A DNA stretch of 64,000 bases from Arthrobacter sp. NicSoilB8 (GCF_019977355.1 NZ_AP024655.1:4650001-4714000); one strand, 5' to 3'. Shown: positions 45,368 through 54,319, numbered from the stretch's first letter. Notes: generated from the letters alone by a model not told the origin. Made by a program: numbers and translations.

Positions 45368-46133
45368 CGGCTGCTGCTCCTTGCTCAAGGCGTTCCTTGG
45401 CTGCCAGCAGCCAGGCGGAAAGGTCGCTGATCTGCGTCCGGACCTCGGCGCGGGCCGCGGCGGCGTCATGGGCCGCTATCGCCTCGGCGGTGCGTTGGTT
45501 TTGCGCATAGACCCGCGCCCGCATGGCCGGGTCGGTCAGGCACAGCCACAGCATGGGGCCGAACTCGGCCTGGAGGCGGATCTGCTCGCGCACCAGGCGC
45601 GGCGACTGGCTGACGACGGCGATCTCGAGGTAGAAACCGCCGGCATTCCGGCCGGAATCGCTGGCGGAGCTGAAGTCGGCATCTTGAAGCCAGGCGGTGA
45701 GCCGTTCGGCTTCATCGGTGGACGCGAGCTCGGCCGCCCTTTCCGCGCAGCCGGCGGCCAGCGTGCCGAAATAGACGGCGAGGTCGGCAATCTCCACCTG
45801 GGAAAGTCCGCGCAGCCGGGCCTGCAGGAGCCTTTCAGGAGTCTGCTCGGCGGCCAGCACGAAGCTGCCGCCCTCGCGTCCGCGCCGGGTCTCCACCAGC
45901 CCGGCCTCGCGGACAGCCCCGAGCGCGTCGCGCGCCGTCACCAAGGCCACGCCAAAGCGCTTGGCCAGCTCGGCCTCACTGGGCAGCCGGTCGCCGGGGG
46001 CCAGCACGCCGAGCAGAATCGCATCGGTCAGCCGCTGGGCCACCTGCTCGGATCTGCCGGCGCCGGTCAGCTGGGCGAAGACGGCGGCCCGGGCACCGCG
46101 CGACGGCGTGGTGGCGGATGGTTCCTGGCTCAC
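45360..46133 (-). CDS. GntR/FadR-family transcriptional regulator (FCD type)
   Basis: The N-terminal winged helix reads ILLGVLAPGDRLPSEAELAKRFGVALVTARDALGAVREAGLVETRRGREGG. The C-terminal 150 residues form an alpha-helical FCD effector domain. The start is uncertain. I use the GTG at 46131-46133 (257 residues), which suits family length; the frame stays open upstream to a TTG at 46289, but that extension looks unlike a protein. It is divergent from the CoA-transferase gene and co-translated with the Cache protein, so it probably controls the diamine or glutarate genes. Confidence 0.82.
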   Translation of the reverse strand: MSQEPSATTPSRGARAAVFAQLTGAGRSEQVAQRLTDAILLGVLAPGDRLPSEAELAKRFGVALVTARDALGAVREAGLVETRRGREGGSFVLAAEQTPERLLQARLRGLSQVEIADLAVYFGTLAAGCAERAAELASTDEAERLTAWLQDADFSSASDSGRNAGGFYLEIAVVSQSPRLVREQIRLQAEFGPMLWLCLTDPAMRARVYAQNQRTAEAIAAHDAAAARAEVRTQISDLSAWLLAAKERLEQGAAADG

Positions 46134-46401
46134 CGCGGCGCCTGCGGCCAGCCGCGTTCCGGGCTGGCCGGAACCGAGGGATCTGCTTCCATAGCGCCAC
46201 TCTATCGGCCGCGCGAGTGCACGGTCCGTCGTAGCCGCCCGCCGCAGCGCCGCGCTCGTTGGCGGATGGTTGTTGTGCAGAGCCGCCAATTCCTAGTCTG
46301 TTTGTCCAATGTTCGGGTGATTGCGCCTTGTTAGGCTTCGAATCCTTGATCAGACGCCCGGGCACGGCGATGTGCCGCGGGCACTCCACGAAGGGACCCC
46401 C
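46134..46401. promoter_or_regulatory. Divergent regulatory region, gntR / CoA-transferase
   Basis: These 268 bases lie between two divergent genes and should hold both promoters. The stretch 46285-46345 is clearly less GC-rich than its surroundings and is the likely control site. I see no convincing FadR-type operator palindrome. AAGGGA before 46402 is the ribosome-binding site of the CoA-transferase. Confidence 0.4.
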
Positions 46402-47676
46402 ATGACTCCGATGCCCGGCCCCCAGCCCGGTTCCGCCGCCCGGGACGGCGCCCAAGTGCCCGCTGACGTGCCTGCCGGGCCGCTGTCGGGTCTCTTGGTG
46501 GCCGATTTCTCCCGTGTCCTGGCCGGACCGCTGGCCACCATGACGCTGGCTGATCTGGGCGCCCGCGTCATCAAGGTGGAGCGTCCCGGCGCCGGGGACG
46601 ACACCCGCAGCTGGGGGCCGCCGTACTCCACCACCGGGGCCACCTACTTTGAGAGTGCGAACCGCAACAAGGAATCCGTCTGCCTGGACCTTGCTGACCC
46701 CGGGGACCTGCAGCTGGCCAGGGAGTTGGCCCTGCGTGCCGATGTCCTGGTGGAAAACTTCAAGCCCGGCGGGATGGCGAAGCTGGGCCTGGGCTATGCG
46801 GAGCTCTCCGCCGCCAACCCCGGCTTGATCTATGCCTCAATCACGGGTTTTGGCAGCACGGGCGGGGCCAACCTGATGGGCTATGACTTCATCGTCCAGG
46901 CCTTGGGCGGACTGATGAGCATCACCGGGGAGAAGGACGGCACACCCACCAAGGCCGGCGTTGCGCTCGTCGACGTCCTGACGGCCAAGGACACTACCAT
47001 TGGCGTCCTTGCCGCACTGGCGGCCCGCAGAGTCTCGGGGCGCGGGGCCCTCCTGGAGCTCAATCTGCTCTCGAGCCTGCAGGGCGCGCTGGCCAATCAG
47101 GGCCAGGCCTTCCTGGGCGCGGGCAAGGTTCCGCACCGGATGGGCAGCGCCCACCCCTCGATCGTGCCCTACCAGCTGCTGGAGTGTGCGGATGCGCCGC
47201 TGGCGGTGGCCTGCGGCAACGACGGACAGTTCGCCAAGCTGACCCAGGTTCTGGGCATTGCCGGGTTGGCCGGTGACCCGCGCTTTGCCACCAACAACGC
47301 GCGGGTGGAACACCGCACCGAGCTGGTGCCCCTGTTGGAGGATGCCCTGTCCGCGTCGTCTGCCCTCATCTGGCAGGGCAAGCTGATCGAGGCCGGCGTC
47401 CCGGCCGGCCATGTCGCGGGTATCGACGAGGGTCTTGAGTACGCCGAGTCGCTCGGGCTTGAACCGACCATCGAGGTCCGCAACGCGGCTGGCCAGCCAG
47501 CCGGAAGGCAGATCCGCCATCCCATTACCTGGACGCCGGCATTCCGGGCCCCCGCAGCGGCCCCACCGTCGCTGGGCGAACACAGCGACCGCGTCCGGGC
47601 GTGGCTGTCCGACCGCGCTGACCGCTCCAGCGCTAGGCCCAGCGCTAGGCCCAGCGCAGTGCCAGCCAGAGGTTAG
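46402..47676 (+). CDS. CaiB/BaiF family III CoA-transferase, succinate-glutarate type
   Basis: The 424-residue protein begins its domain with DFSRVLAGPLATMTLADLGARVIKVERPGAGDDTRSWGPPYS. It continues ANRNKESVCLDL and GSAHPSIVPYQLLE, closely following the layout of human SUGCT, which makes glutaryl-CoA from glutarate and succinyl-CoA. The catalytic Asp is probably D191 in VALVDVLTA. With glutaryl-CoA dehydrogenase in the same cluster, activation of glutarate is the best assignment. I start at ATG 46402 with AAGGGA upstream. The C-terminus contains a 12 bp direct repeat and overlaps the convergent pucR gene by 32 bases. Confidence 0.87.
   Translation: MTPMPGPQPGSAARDGAQVPADVPAGPLSGLLVADFSRVLAGPLATMTLADLGARVIKVERPGAGDDTRSWGPPYSTTGATYFESANRNKESVCLDLADPGDLQLARELALRADVLVENFKPGGMAKLGLGYAELSAANPGLIYASITGFGSTGGANLMGYDFIVQALGGLMSITGEKDGTPTKAGVALVDVLTAKDTTIGVLAALAARRVSGRGALLELNLLSSLQGALANQGQAFLGAGKVPHRMGSAHPSIVPYQLLECADAPLAVACGNDGQFAKLTQVLGIAGLAGDPRFATNNARVEHRTELVPLLEDALSASSALIWQGKLIEAGVPAGHVAGIDEGLEYAESLGLEPTIEVRNAAGQPAGRQIRHPITWTPAFRAPAAAPPSLGEHSDRVRAWLSDRADRSSARPSARPSAVPARG
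47629..47657. repeat. 12 bp tandem repeat in overlapping gene ends
   Basis: AGCGCTAGGCCC occurs twice in tandem (47629-47640, 47641-47652), followed by a partial third AGCGC. It lies within the CoA-transferase C-terminus and covers the TAG stop of pucR on the other strand (47645-47647). Each unit contains a TAG on the minus strand, so the repeat supplies the pucR stop and a spare copy. Confidence 0.85.
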
Positions 47677-49186
47677 CCGCGACGTCGGCATCGTCCGGAT
47701 CCGCCTGCAGCAGTTCCTCCGCTATTCCCATCCGGTGGCGCAGCGAGTTCCGGTGGATCCCTAGCTCGCGGGCGGCGCCCTCCCACTGGCCCCGGTGACG
47801 CAGATAGGCGCGGACAGTTCCGATCAGGTCAGCGCGCTGATACCCGCGCAGCGCAGCCACCCAGCCCTGGGCCCGGGGATCCAGAGCCCCCTCCGGTGCG
47901 TCGACAATCTGCCCGGCAGCCAGCGCACGTACCATGGCGGCCAGCTGTCCGGCCTCCTCGTGCACCCGTTCCAGCGGCATCGGCCGGCTCAGCACGGCCG
48001 TGACACCGGCGGTGCCGGCGCCGCCGTCGGCGTCGTACGGCTCCGACTGCGTAGTGCTGCCGCCGTCGCTGCCGGGAGTGCCGGGAGTGCCGGCGTCGCG
48101 GTATTCCGCGTCCAGCACGTAATAGCTGAGGCCGCCAGCCACGTGGCGCAGGCGGCAGGAACGCAGGGCACCACCGGCCTCAGGCCAGCCGGCCCGTCCG
48201 GTCCCGGCGCGCAGCCTCGACTCCAGCTCCCCGGAAACCGCCGCGGGATCAATCTCGCCACGCACCACCAGGAGCCGCACGGCGCCGGTAGGCGCGACAA
48301 TGCCCAGATCCGGTGCCAGGGCCCGGCCGGCGTCAACATGTCCGGTGAGAAAGAGCTTGGTCACGGCCGAGCCAAGCGCGGCAGCGGTGGCGTCGCTCTC
48401 CAGTTGCTGGGCCGCCTTGAGCGAGAGCAACACGCACACCGTCATGATGATCTGCCGATCAGCACGGGTCAGTTTGCGCCCGGCACCAATGGCCAGGAAC
48501 CCGACCGTCCGCCGCCCCACCAGCACGGGATACTCCACGACGTCGGTGCCATGGATCTGAAAAGTGGAGGCCGAATGCGTCACGGCCATATCAAGCCGCG
48601 AGGTCTCCCTGCGCAACTGCTCCACAATCGTGTGGTTGTCCGCCGGCCAGAGTGTTTCCGCCCCGCTGTCGGCCGGAAGGTACGCCACCCAGCCGCCCAG
48701 CGCCTGGGCCAGGGCCTTGACTACGGAAGGGAGCGCATCCGCCTGCGTCGCGGCCCGGGCCAGCGCCGTCTGCGTGCCGAGGCTGGCGGTCAGGTCCGCC
48801 CGGCCTTCGCGGCCCACGAGGTCCCAATAGGCGCGGGAGACGTTCATGAACGGCGTGCCGTCGGGCACCACCAGAAGCTCCAGCCCGGCCGAGGCGCAGG
48901 CGGCACTCAAAGCCGGCGGCACCTCATCCACGCCGGCCCCCAGGCCGAGCCCCAGAGCCGCGATGTTGCGCTCCACGAGGCGCCGGACGTAGGCCTGCAC
49001 CTTGGCCTCTCCGCCCGAGACGGGGATGCCCGTCGTGAGGAGCAGCTCGCCGCCTTCCAGATACGGCGTGGGATCCTCGAGCTCGGAGATGTGCACACCC
49101 GAGATCTGCCGCACGGCCACCGCCCCTCCCGCGGCGGGGCGGAGATCGCTGCCGAGTTGGTTGTGCAGTTGGGCCAGGCTGATCAC
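47645..49186 (-). CDS. PucR-family transcriptional regulator
   Basis: This 513-residue regulator has an N-terminal PucR domain (VHISELEDPTPYLEGGELLLTTG), a central GGDEF-like/CdaR region and a C-terminal HTH_30 helix-turn-helix (TVRAYLRHRGQWEGAARELGIHRNSLRHRM). Such activators commonly control catabolism of purines, GABA or other nitrogen compounds. It is divergent from gabT, and the 112-base gap between them carries palindromes suited to its binding. It most likely induces gabT-gcdH-ALDH-3HCDH. Confidence 0.92.
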   Translation of the reverse strand: MISLAQLHNQLGSDLRPAAGGAVAVRQISGVHISELEDPTPYLEGGELLLTTGIPVSGGEAKVQAYVRRLVERNIAALGLGLGAGVDEVPPALSAACASAGLELLVVPDGTPFMNVSRAYWDLVGREGRADLTASLGTQTALARAATQADALPSVVKALAQALGGWVAYLPADSGAETLWPADNHTIVEQLRRETSRLDMAVTHSASTFQIHGTDVVEYPVLVGRRTVGFLAIGAGRKLTRADRQIIMTVCVLLSLKAAQQLESDATAAALGSAVTKLFLTGHVDAGRALAPDLGIVAPTGAVRLLVVRGEIDPAAVSGELESRLRAGTGRAGWPEAGGALRSCRLRHVAGGLSYYVLDAEYRDAGTPGTPGSDGGSTTQSEPYDADGGAGTAGVTAVLSRPMPLERVHEEAGQLAAMVRALAAGQIVDAPEGALDPRAQGWVAALRGYQRADLIGTVRAYLRHRGQWEGAARELGIHRNSLRHRMGIAEELLQADPDDADVAANLWLALRWA

Positions 49187-49216
49187 TCGGTGGTCCTTTC
49201 AGACAGACACGAATCC

Positions 49217-49240
49217 TTTGGATATTCTAACCAAATTAGA
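49217..49240. promoter_or_regulatory. Overlapping palindromes, candidate PucR operator
   Basis: TTTGGATATTCTAACCAAA (49217-49235) has TTTGG/CCAAA ends, and TCTAA-CCAAA-TTAGA (49226-49240) is a second overlapping dyad. A third TTAGA half-site follows near 49248. All lie in the short AT-rich gap between pucR and gabT, about 60-80 bases before the gabT start, a normal place for an activator. Confidence 0.5.
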
Positions 49241-49298
49241 CTCAAAGTTAGATGAACCATCCAATGTCAGGCGAGGAAGGGCTCATTACCTTGTCTAC

Positions 49299-50687
49299 AT
49301 GACCCGTTCCACAGACAGCCTCCCCCAGACCCGTCACCTTGCCACCGCCATTCCCGGTCCCGCCTCCACCGCGCTGCACCGCGAGCGCGAAGCGCAGGTC
49401 AGCTCCGGCTTCGGTGTGACCATGCCCGTCTTCATCAACCGTGCCTCCGGTGGAATCCTGGAAGATGCTGACGGCAACCGCATCATCGACTTCGCCTCCG
49501 GCATCGCCGTGACCAGCGTGGGCGCCGTGAACGCCCAGGTCCAGGCGCACGTGGCCACCCAGATGGCCAGGTTCACCCACACCTGCTTCATGGTGACCGA
49601 GTACGATTCCTTCACGCAGGTGGCCGCGTGGCTGAACGCGCGTGTCCCGGGAGACTTCCAGAAGCGCACCGCACTCTTCTCCACCGGCGCGGAAGCCGTG
49701 GAAAATGCCGTCAAGATTGCCCGCGCCGCCACGGGCCGGGGACGGGTGCTGGTATTCGACGACGCCTACCACGGCCGCTCCCTCCTCACGATGGCCATGA
49801 CCGCCAAGGTCAACCCGTACAAGAAGAACTTCGGCCCGTTCCCGGGCGAGGTCTTCCGCGCTCCCACGGCCACCCGGTTGTGGGCCAAAACCGGCGAGGA
49901 CGCAACGGCTGCCACCGCGCTGGCCGGCGTCGAGGCGCTGCTGCTCGAGAACGACCCCCGGACGTTCGCGGCCATGGTCATCGAACCCATCCAGGGTGAA
50001 GGCGGCTTCCTGGTGCCCGCCCCCGGCTTCCTGCCCGGATTGCGGGAGCTGGCCACCAAATACGGCATCGTGCTGGTGATGGACGAGATCCAGACCGGTA
50101 TGGGGCGGACCGGCAAGCTCTTTGCGAGCGAGCACGAGGGCGTCGCCGGCGACCTCACCCTGACCGCTAAGGCCCTGGCGGGCGGCCTGCCGCTGAGTGC
50201 GGTCACCGGCCGGGCCGAGCTCATGAACGCCCCGCACGTCGGCGGCCTGGGCGGCACCTACGCCGGAAACCCAGTGGCCTGCGCCGCGGCGCTGGGTGTC
50301 TTCGAGGCCTTCGAAGACGGCACGTTGCTGACGAACGCCCTGACCATCGAGGCAATCGCCCGCGAGGTGCTGCAGCCCCTCGCGGACAGCACGGCCATCA
50401 TTGCCGAGTTCCGCGGCCGCGGCGCCATGCTCGCCGTCGAACTCGCGGACAAGGACACGCTGGAACCGCGCGCCGATCTTGCGGCCCAGGTGGCCGCCGC
50501 CTGCCACCGGCAGGGGGTCCTGGTCCTGGTCTGCGGCACCCACGGCAACGTGATCCGGCTGCTGCCGCCCCTGGTCATCAGTCCGGAATTGCTCCGCGAC
50601 GGCCTCGACGTGCTGCGCAATGCCATCGTGGCAGCCGATGCCGCCCGGCCGGACGCCGCCAGTGCCGCGGCCCTGGCAGCCGTCTAA
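49299..50687 (+). CDS. gabT: 4-aminobutyrate / 5-aminovalerate aminotransferase
   Basis: This 462-residue class III PLP aminotransferase carries the Lys291 Schiff base in LTAKALAGGLPLSAVTGR and the LVMDEIQTGMGRTGKLFA cofactor motif. FSTGAEAVENAVKIAR and DDAYHGRSLLTMAMT are typical of GabT. It converts GABA to succinate semialdehyde or 5-aminovalerate to glutarate semialdehyde; the neighbouring glutaryl-CoA dehydrogenase favours the C5 reaction or both. The start is ATG 49299: TACCTT lies six bases upstream and no Shine-Dalgarno is present, so it may be leaderless. The longer frame is antisense to pucR. Confidence 0.93.
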   Translation: MTRSTDSLPQTRHLATAIPGPASTALHREREAQVSSGFGVTMPVFINRASGGILEDADGNRIIDFASGIAVTSVGAVNAQVQAHVATQMARFTHTCFMVTEYDSFTQVAAWLNARVPGDFQKRTALFSTGAEAVENAVKIARAATGRGRVLVFDDAYHGRSLLTMAMTAKVNPYKKNFGPFPGEVFRAPTATRLWAKTGEDATAATALAGVEALLLENDPRTFAAMVIEPIQGEGGFLVPAPGFLPGLRELATKYGIVLVMDEIQTGMGRTGKLFASEHEGVAGDLTLTAKALAGGLPLSAVTGRAELMNAPHVGGLGGTYAGNPVACAAALGVFEAFEDGTLLTNALTIEAIAREVLQPLADSTAIIAEFRGRGAMLAVELADKDTLEPRADLAAQVAAACHRQGVLVLVCGTHGNVIRLLPPLVISPELLRDGLDVLRNAIVAADAARPDAASAAALAAV

Positions 50688-50719
50688 GTCCCCAGCCCCG
50701 CAAACTCTTGGAGAACACC

Positions 50720-51880
50720 ATGAACGAATCCTCTGACCTGCTGAACATCGATTCCCTCTTCACCGCCGAAGAACTGGCCATGCGGGACAAGGTGCGGTCC
50801 TTTGTGGACAGCACTATCCGGCCCAATATCGCCGCCTGGTATGAGCAGGCCGTCTTTCCGGTCGAGATCATCAAGGACATGGCCGGGCTGGGCCTGCTTG
50901 GCATGCACTTGAAGGGTTACGGCTGCCCGGGCCGTTCCGCCGTGGAATACGGCATCGCCGCCATGGAACTTGAAGCAGGCGATTCAGGCCTGCGCACCTT
51001 CGTCAGCGTGCAGGGCTCGCTCGCGATGAGCGCCATTTACAAGCACGGCTCCGAGGAGCAGAAGAACCAGTGGCTCCCCAGGATGGCCGCCGGCGACGTC
51101 GTCGGCTGCTTCGGCCTGACCGAGCCCACGGCCGGCTCCGATCCCGGCAGCATGAAGACCTTCGCCCGCCGCGACGGGGACGGCTGGGTCATCAACGGCT
51201 CCAAGCGCTGGATCGGCCTGGCCTCGATCGCCCAGATCGCCATCATCTGGGCCATGACCGACGACGGCGTGCGCGGCTTCATCGTGCCCACCGACACTCC
51301 CGGGTTCAAGGCCACTCCGATTGAGCCCAAGCTCTCCATGCGCGCCTCCATCCAGTGCGACATCGAACTAAGCGGGGTCCGCCTCCCGTCCACCGCGATG
51401 CTCCCGAACGCCAAGGGTCTCCGCGGCCCGTTCGAGTGCCTCAACGAAGCCCGCTACGGCATCATCTGGGGGGCCATGGGGGCCGCGCGCGACAGCTACG
51501 AGACGGCGGTCAGCTACTCGCAGGAGCGCCTGCAGTTCGACAAGCCCCTGGCGGGCTACCAGCTGACCCAGGAAAAGCTGGTCAATATGGCCCTTGAAAT
51601 CAACAAGGGCATGCTTCTGGCACTGCAGATCGGCCGACTCAAGGAAGCCGGCCAGCTCAAGCCGCACCACATCTCCGTGGGAAAGCTCAACAACTGCCGC
51701 GAGGCCATCCAGATCTGCCGTGATGCCCGCGCCATGCTGGGCGGCAACGGCATCACCCTCGACTATTCGCCGCTGCGGCACGCCAACAACCTCGAGTCCG
51801 TGCGCACGTATGAGGGCACCGACGAGGTCCACACGCTGATTCTCGGCAACCACATCACGGGCATCCCGGCCTTCCGCTAA
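50720..51880 (+). CDS. gcdH: Glutaryl-CoA dehydrogenase
   Basis: This FAD enzyme oxidises and decarboxylates glutaryl-CoA to crotonyl-CoA. The 386-residue protein follows GCDH rather than generic acyl-CoA dehydrogenases: LKGYGCPGRSAVEYGI, CFGLTEPTAGSDPGSM, LNEARYGIIWGAMGAA and the C-terminal RTYEGTDEVHTLILGNHITG. Glu365 in YEGT is the catalytic base. I use ATG 50720 because GGAG precedes it at the right distance; the TTG at 50708 lies before that site. It is 32 bases after gabT. Confidence 0.94.
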   Translation: MNESSDLLNIDSLFTAEELAMRDKVRSFVDSTIRPNIAAWYEQAVFPVEIIKDMAGLGLLGMHLKGYGCPGRSAVEYGIAAMELEAGDSGLRTFVSVQGSLAMSAIYKHGSEEQKNQWLPRMAAGDVVGCFGLTEPTAGSDPGSMKTFARRDGDGWVINGSKRWIGLASIAQIAIIWAMTDDGVRGFIVPTDTPGFKATPIEPKLSMRASIQCDIELSGVRLPSTAMLPNAKGLRGPFECLNEARYGIIWGAMGAARDSYETAVSYSQERLQFDKPLAGYQLTQEKLVNMALEINKGMLLALQIGRLKEAGQLKPHHISVGKLNNCREAIQICRDARAMLGGNGITLDYSPLRHANNLESVRTYEGTDEVHTLILGNHITGIPAFR

Positions 51881-51904
51881 GACGCAGCCAGTAAAGGAAC
51901 AGCA

Positions 51905-53386
51905 ATGACCACAGCAGTCGAACTGCAGCACTACATCTCGGGCACCTGGTCTCAGGGCGACGGCGGCATCATCACCTCCGTCAATCCCGCCCGCCCCGCC
52001 GAAACGGTGGCGCACGGCCTGCAGGCCGGACCGGCCGACGTCGACCGCGCCATGGCCAGCGCTGTAGCGGCGAAGCACGGCTGGGCCCGCACCCCCGCCC
52101 ATGAACGCGGCGCGGTCCTGCTGCGCGCAGCGGCGATCCTGGAAGCGAACTCGCAGGCCTGGGGACTGGAGCTGGCCCGGGAGGAAGGAAAGACGCTTGC
52201 CGAGGGCCAGGGCGAGGTCCTGCGCGCCGCGCAGATTTTCCGCTACTACGGCAACGACGGCGACCGCGAGGCCGGGGCGATCTACGCCTCCCCGCGGCGG
52301 GGCGAAAAGATCTTCGTCACCCGCAAGCCGCTAGGGGTGGTGGGCGTGGTGACGCCGTTCAACTTCCCCATTGCCATCCCGGCCTGGAAGATCGCGCCGG
52401 CACTGACGTACGGCAACACGGTGGTCTGGAAGCCGGCCAGCACGGTGCCCCTGCTCGCCATGCGGCTGACCCAAGCGCTGGAACAGGCCGGACTGCCCGC
52501 CGGCGTCCTGAATCTGGTCATTGGCCCCGGCGCCATCGGGACCGCGTTGGTGGAGCATCCGGCGCTGGACGGGCTGTCATTCACCGGTTCCACCGGCGTG
52601 GGCCGCACCCTGGCCGCCGCGGCCGCGGCGCGCGGCGTCCCGATCCAGGCGGAAATGGGCGGGAAGAACGCCGCCATCGTCCTGGCCGACGCGGACCTCG
52701 AACTGGCCGCCGAGCAGGTCATGCTCGGGGCGTTCCGTTCCACCGGGCAGAAGTGCACGGCGACGTCGCGGCTGATCGTGGCGGACGCCGTCGCCGATGA
52801 ATTCCTCGCCGGGTTGGCCGCCAGGGCCCAAGCCCTGCTAGTGGGCGACCCCGCAGATCCGTCCACCCAGATGGGACCCGTCGTCAGCGCCGACGCCCGG
52901 GCATCCATCCAGCGCGGCATCGCGACGGCGCTGGACCAGGGCGCCGGGCTGCTAACGGGCGGTCTCCCCTATGACGACGCGGCGCGGGCCGAAGGCCACT
53001 TCGTTGCCCCGACGATCCTGGAGCTCTCGGGGGCACGCCACGCTGATGTCTGGCGTGATGAGCTCTTTGGCCCCGTGCTCAGCGTCCGCCGGGCGGCCTC
53101 AACGCAGGAAGCCTTTGACCTGGCCAATGACAGCGACTTCGGGCTGTCGGCGGCGCTCTTCACGCAGGACGTGACCCTGGCGCTGGAGGGAATGGAGGAG
53201 CTGGACGTCGGGATCCTGCACGTGAACTCCGAATCGGCCGGCGCCGATCCCCATGTGCCATTCGGCGGAGCCAAGAAGAGCGGCTACGGACCCAAGGAAC
53301 AGGGACAGAGCGCCAAGGAGTTCTACACGCACACCACCACCGTCTACCTTCGCGGCGGGCGGCCCCTGTCCGGCGCACGGCCATAG
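51905..53386 (+). CDS. Aldehyde dehydrogenase, probable glutarate/succinate semialdehyde dehydrogenase
   Basis: This is a 493-residue NAD(P)-dependent enzyme with the catalytic Cys284 in STGQKCTATS and the Glu in AEMGGKNAAIV. VTPFNFPIAIPAWK and DELFGPVLSVRR are present. The EMGGKN form is typical of the alpha-ketoglutarate-semialdehyde/methylmalonate-semialdehyde side of the superfamily. Its place directly after gabT and gcdH makes the semialdehyde product of GabT the most likely substrate. It starts 24 bases after gcdH, with AAAGGA as the ribosome-binding site. Confidence 0.88.
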   Translation: MTTAVELQHYISGTWSQGDGGIITSVNPARPAETVAHGLQAGPADVDRAMASAVAAKHGWARTPAHERGAVLLRAAAILEANSQAWGLELAREEGKTLAEGQGEVLRAAQIFRYYGNDGDREAGAIYASPRRGEKIFVTRKPLGVVGVVTPFNFPIAIPAWKIAPALTYGNTVVWKPASTVPLLAMRLTQALEQAGLPAGVLNLVIGPGAIGTALVEHPALDGLSFTGSTGVGRTLAAAAAARGVPIQAEMGGKNAAIVLADADLELAAEQVMLGAFRSTGQKCTATSRLIVADAVADEFLAGLAARAQALLVGDPADPSTQMGPVVSADARASIQRGIATALDQGAGLLTGGLPYDDAARAEGHFVAPTILELSGARHADVWRDELFGPVLSVRRAASTQEAFDLANDSDFGLSAALFTQDVTLALEGMEELDVGILHVNSESAGADPHVPFGGAKKSGYGPKEQGQSAKEFYTHTTTVYLRGGRPLSGARP

Positions 53387-53416
53387 CAGCCCTTCCCCAC
53401 CGAACCGGAGAAAACG

Positions 53417-54286
53417 ATGCCACCCCGAACCACCATTACGCACGTCCTCGTCATCGGCGCCGGCGCCATGGGGTCCCAGATTGCGCTGACCGCTGCCCTG
53501 GCCGGATACACCACCACCGTGCAGGACGTGTCGCCGAGCCAACTGGACGACGCCGCGGCCCAACTGCGTGAACGCACCGACAAAATGGTGAAATCCGGAA
53601 AGCTGGCAGCGGAGCAGGCCGAGCGGGCCTATGACCGGCTGACGTTCAGCACCGATCTGGACGCGGTGGCGCCCTTTGCCGACTTTGTCATTGAGGCCGC
53701 CACCGAACGGCTGGAAACCAAGACGGCCATCTTTGCCCGGCTGGGCCGGTTCGCCCCGCCCCATGCCATCCTGGCCACCAATTCCTCCACGATCGGTTCC
53801 TCCGCCGTGGCCGCGGCCAGCGGTCGGCCCGGACAGGTGTGCAATATGCACTTCTTCAATCCCGTGCTGGTCATGGAATGCGTGGAAGTGGTGCGCCATG
53901 CCGGAACGTCCCGGGAAACCGTGGACACGACCCTCGAACTCGCCCGCAGCATGGGCAAGGCACCAGTGCTGATCAACCGGGAGGTGCCGGGGTTCGTTGC
54001 CAACCGGTTAATGGGCGCCGTGCAGAAGGAGGCACTCGCACTGCTGGCCGGCGGTGTGGCCAGCATGGAAGACATCGACGCCACGGCCAAGACCGCGCTG
54101 CGGCATCCCATGGGACCATTTGAGCTGATGGACCTGGTGGGGCTGGACGTTGTGGACTACATCGCCCAGGCCACGTATGCGGCGACCGGCGACCCGGCTG
54201 ACGCCCCGGACGAGTCCGTTGCCGCCCTCGTCAGGGCCGGGAGGCTTGGCCGCAAGTCGGGCTCCGGGTGGTACGACTACTTCTAG
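53417..54286 (+). CDS. 3-hydroxyacyl-CoA dehydrogenase (3-hydroxybutyryl-CoA type)
   Basis: This 289-residue protein has the NAD-binding VLVIGAGAMGSQIALTAALAGY, the substrate-side HFFNPVLVMECVEVV with catalytic His, and the C-terminal PMGPFELMDLVGLDVVDYIAQ. The size is that of the short stand-alone enzymes of butyrate metabolism rather than the long FadB fusion. In this operon it would oxidise 3-hydroxybutyryl-CoA, formed from the crotonyl-CoA that gcdH produces, to acetoacetyl-CoA. The crotonase needed between them is not in the window. Confidence 0.92.
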   Translation: MPPRTTITHVLVIGAGAMGSQIALTAALAGYTTTVQDVSPSQLDDAAAQLRERTDKMVKSGKLAAEQAERAYDRLTFSTDLDAVAPFADFVIEAATERLETKTAIFARLGRFAPPHAILATNSSTIGSSAVAAASGRPGQVCNMHFFNPVLVMECVEVVRHAGTSRETVDTTLELARSMGKAPVLINREVPGFVANRLMGAVQKEALALLAGGVASMEDIDATAKTALRHPMGPFELMDLVGLDVVDYIAQATYAATGDPADAPDESVAALVRAGRLGRKSGSGWYDYF

Positions 54287-54319
54287 TCGATCAGGTTCAC
54301 CGCCCTCAGCCCCACCCCC

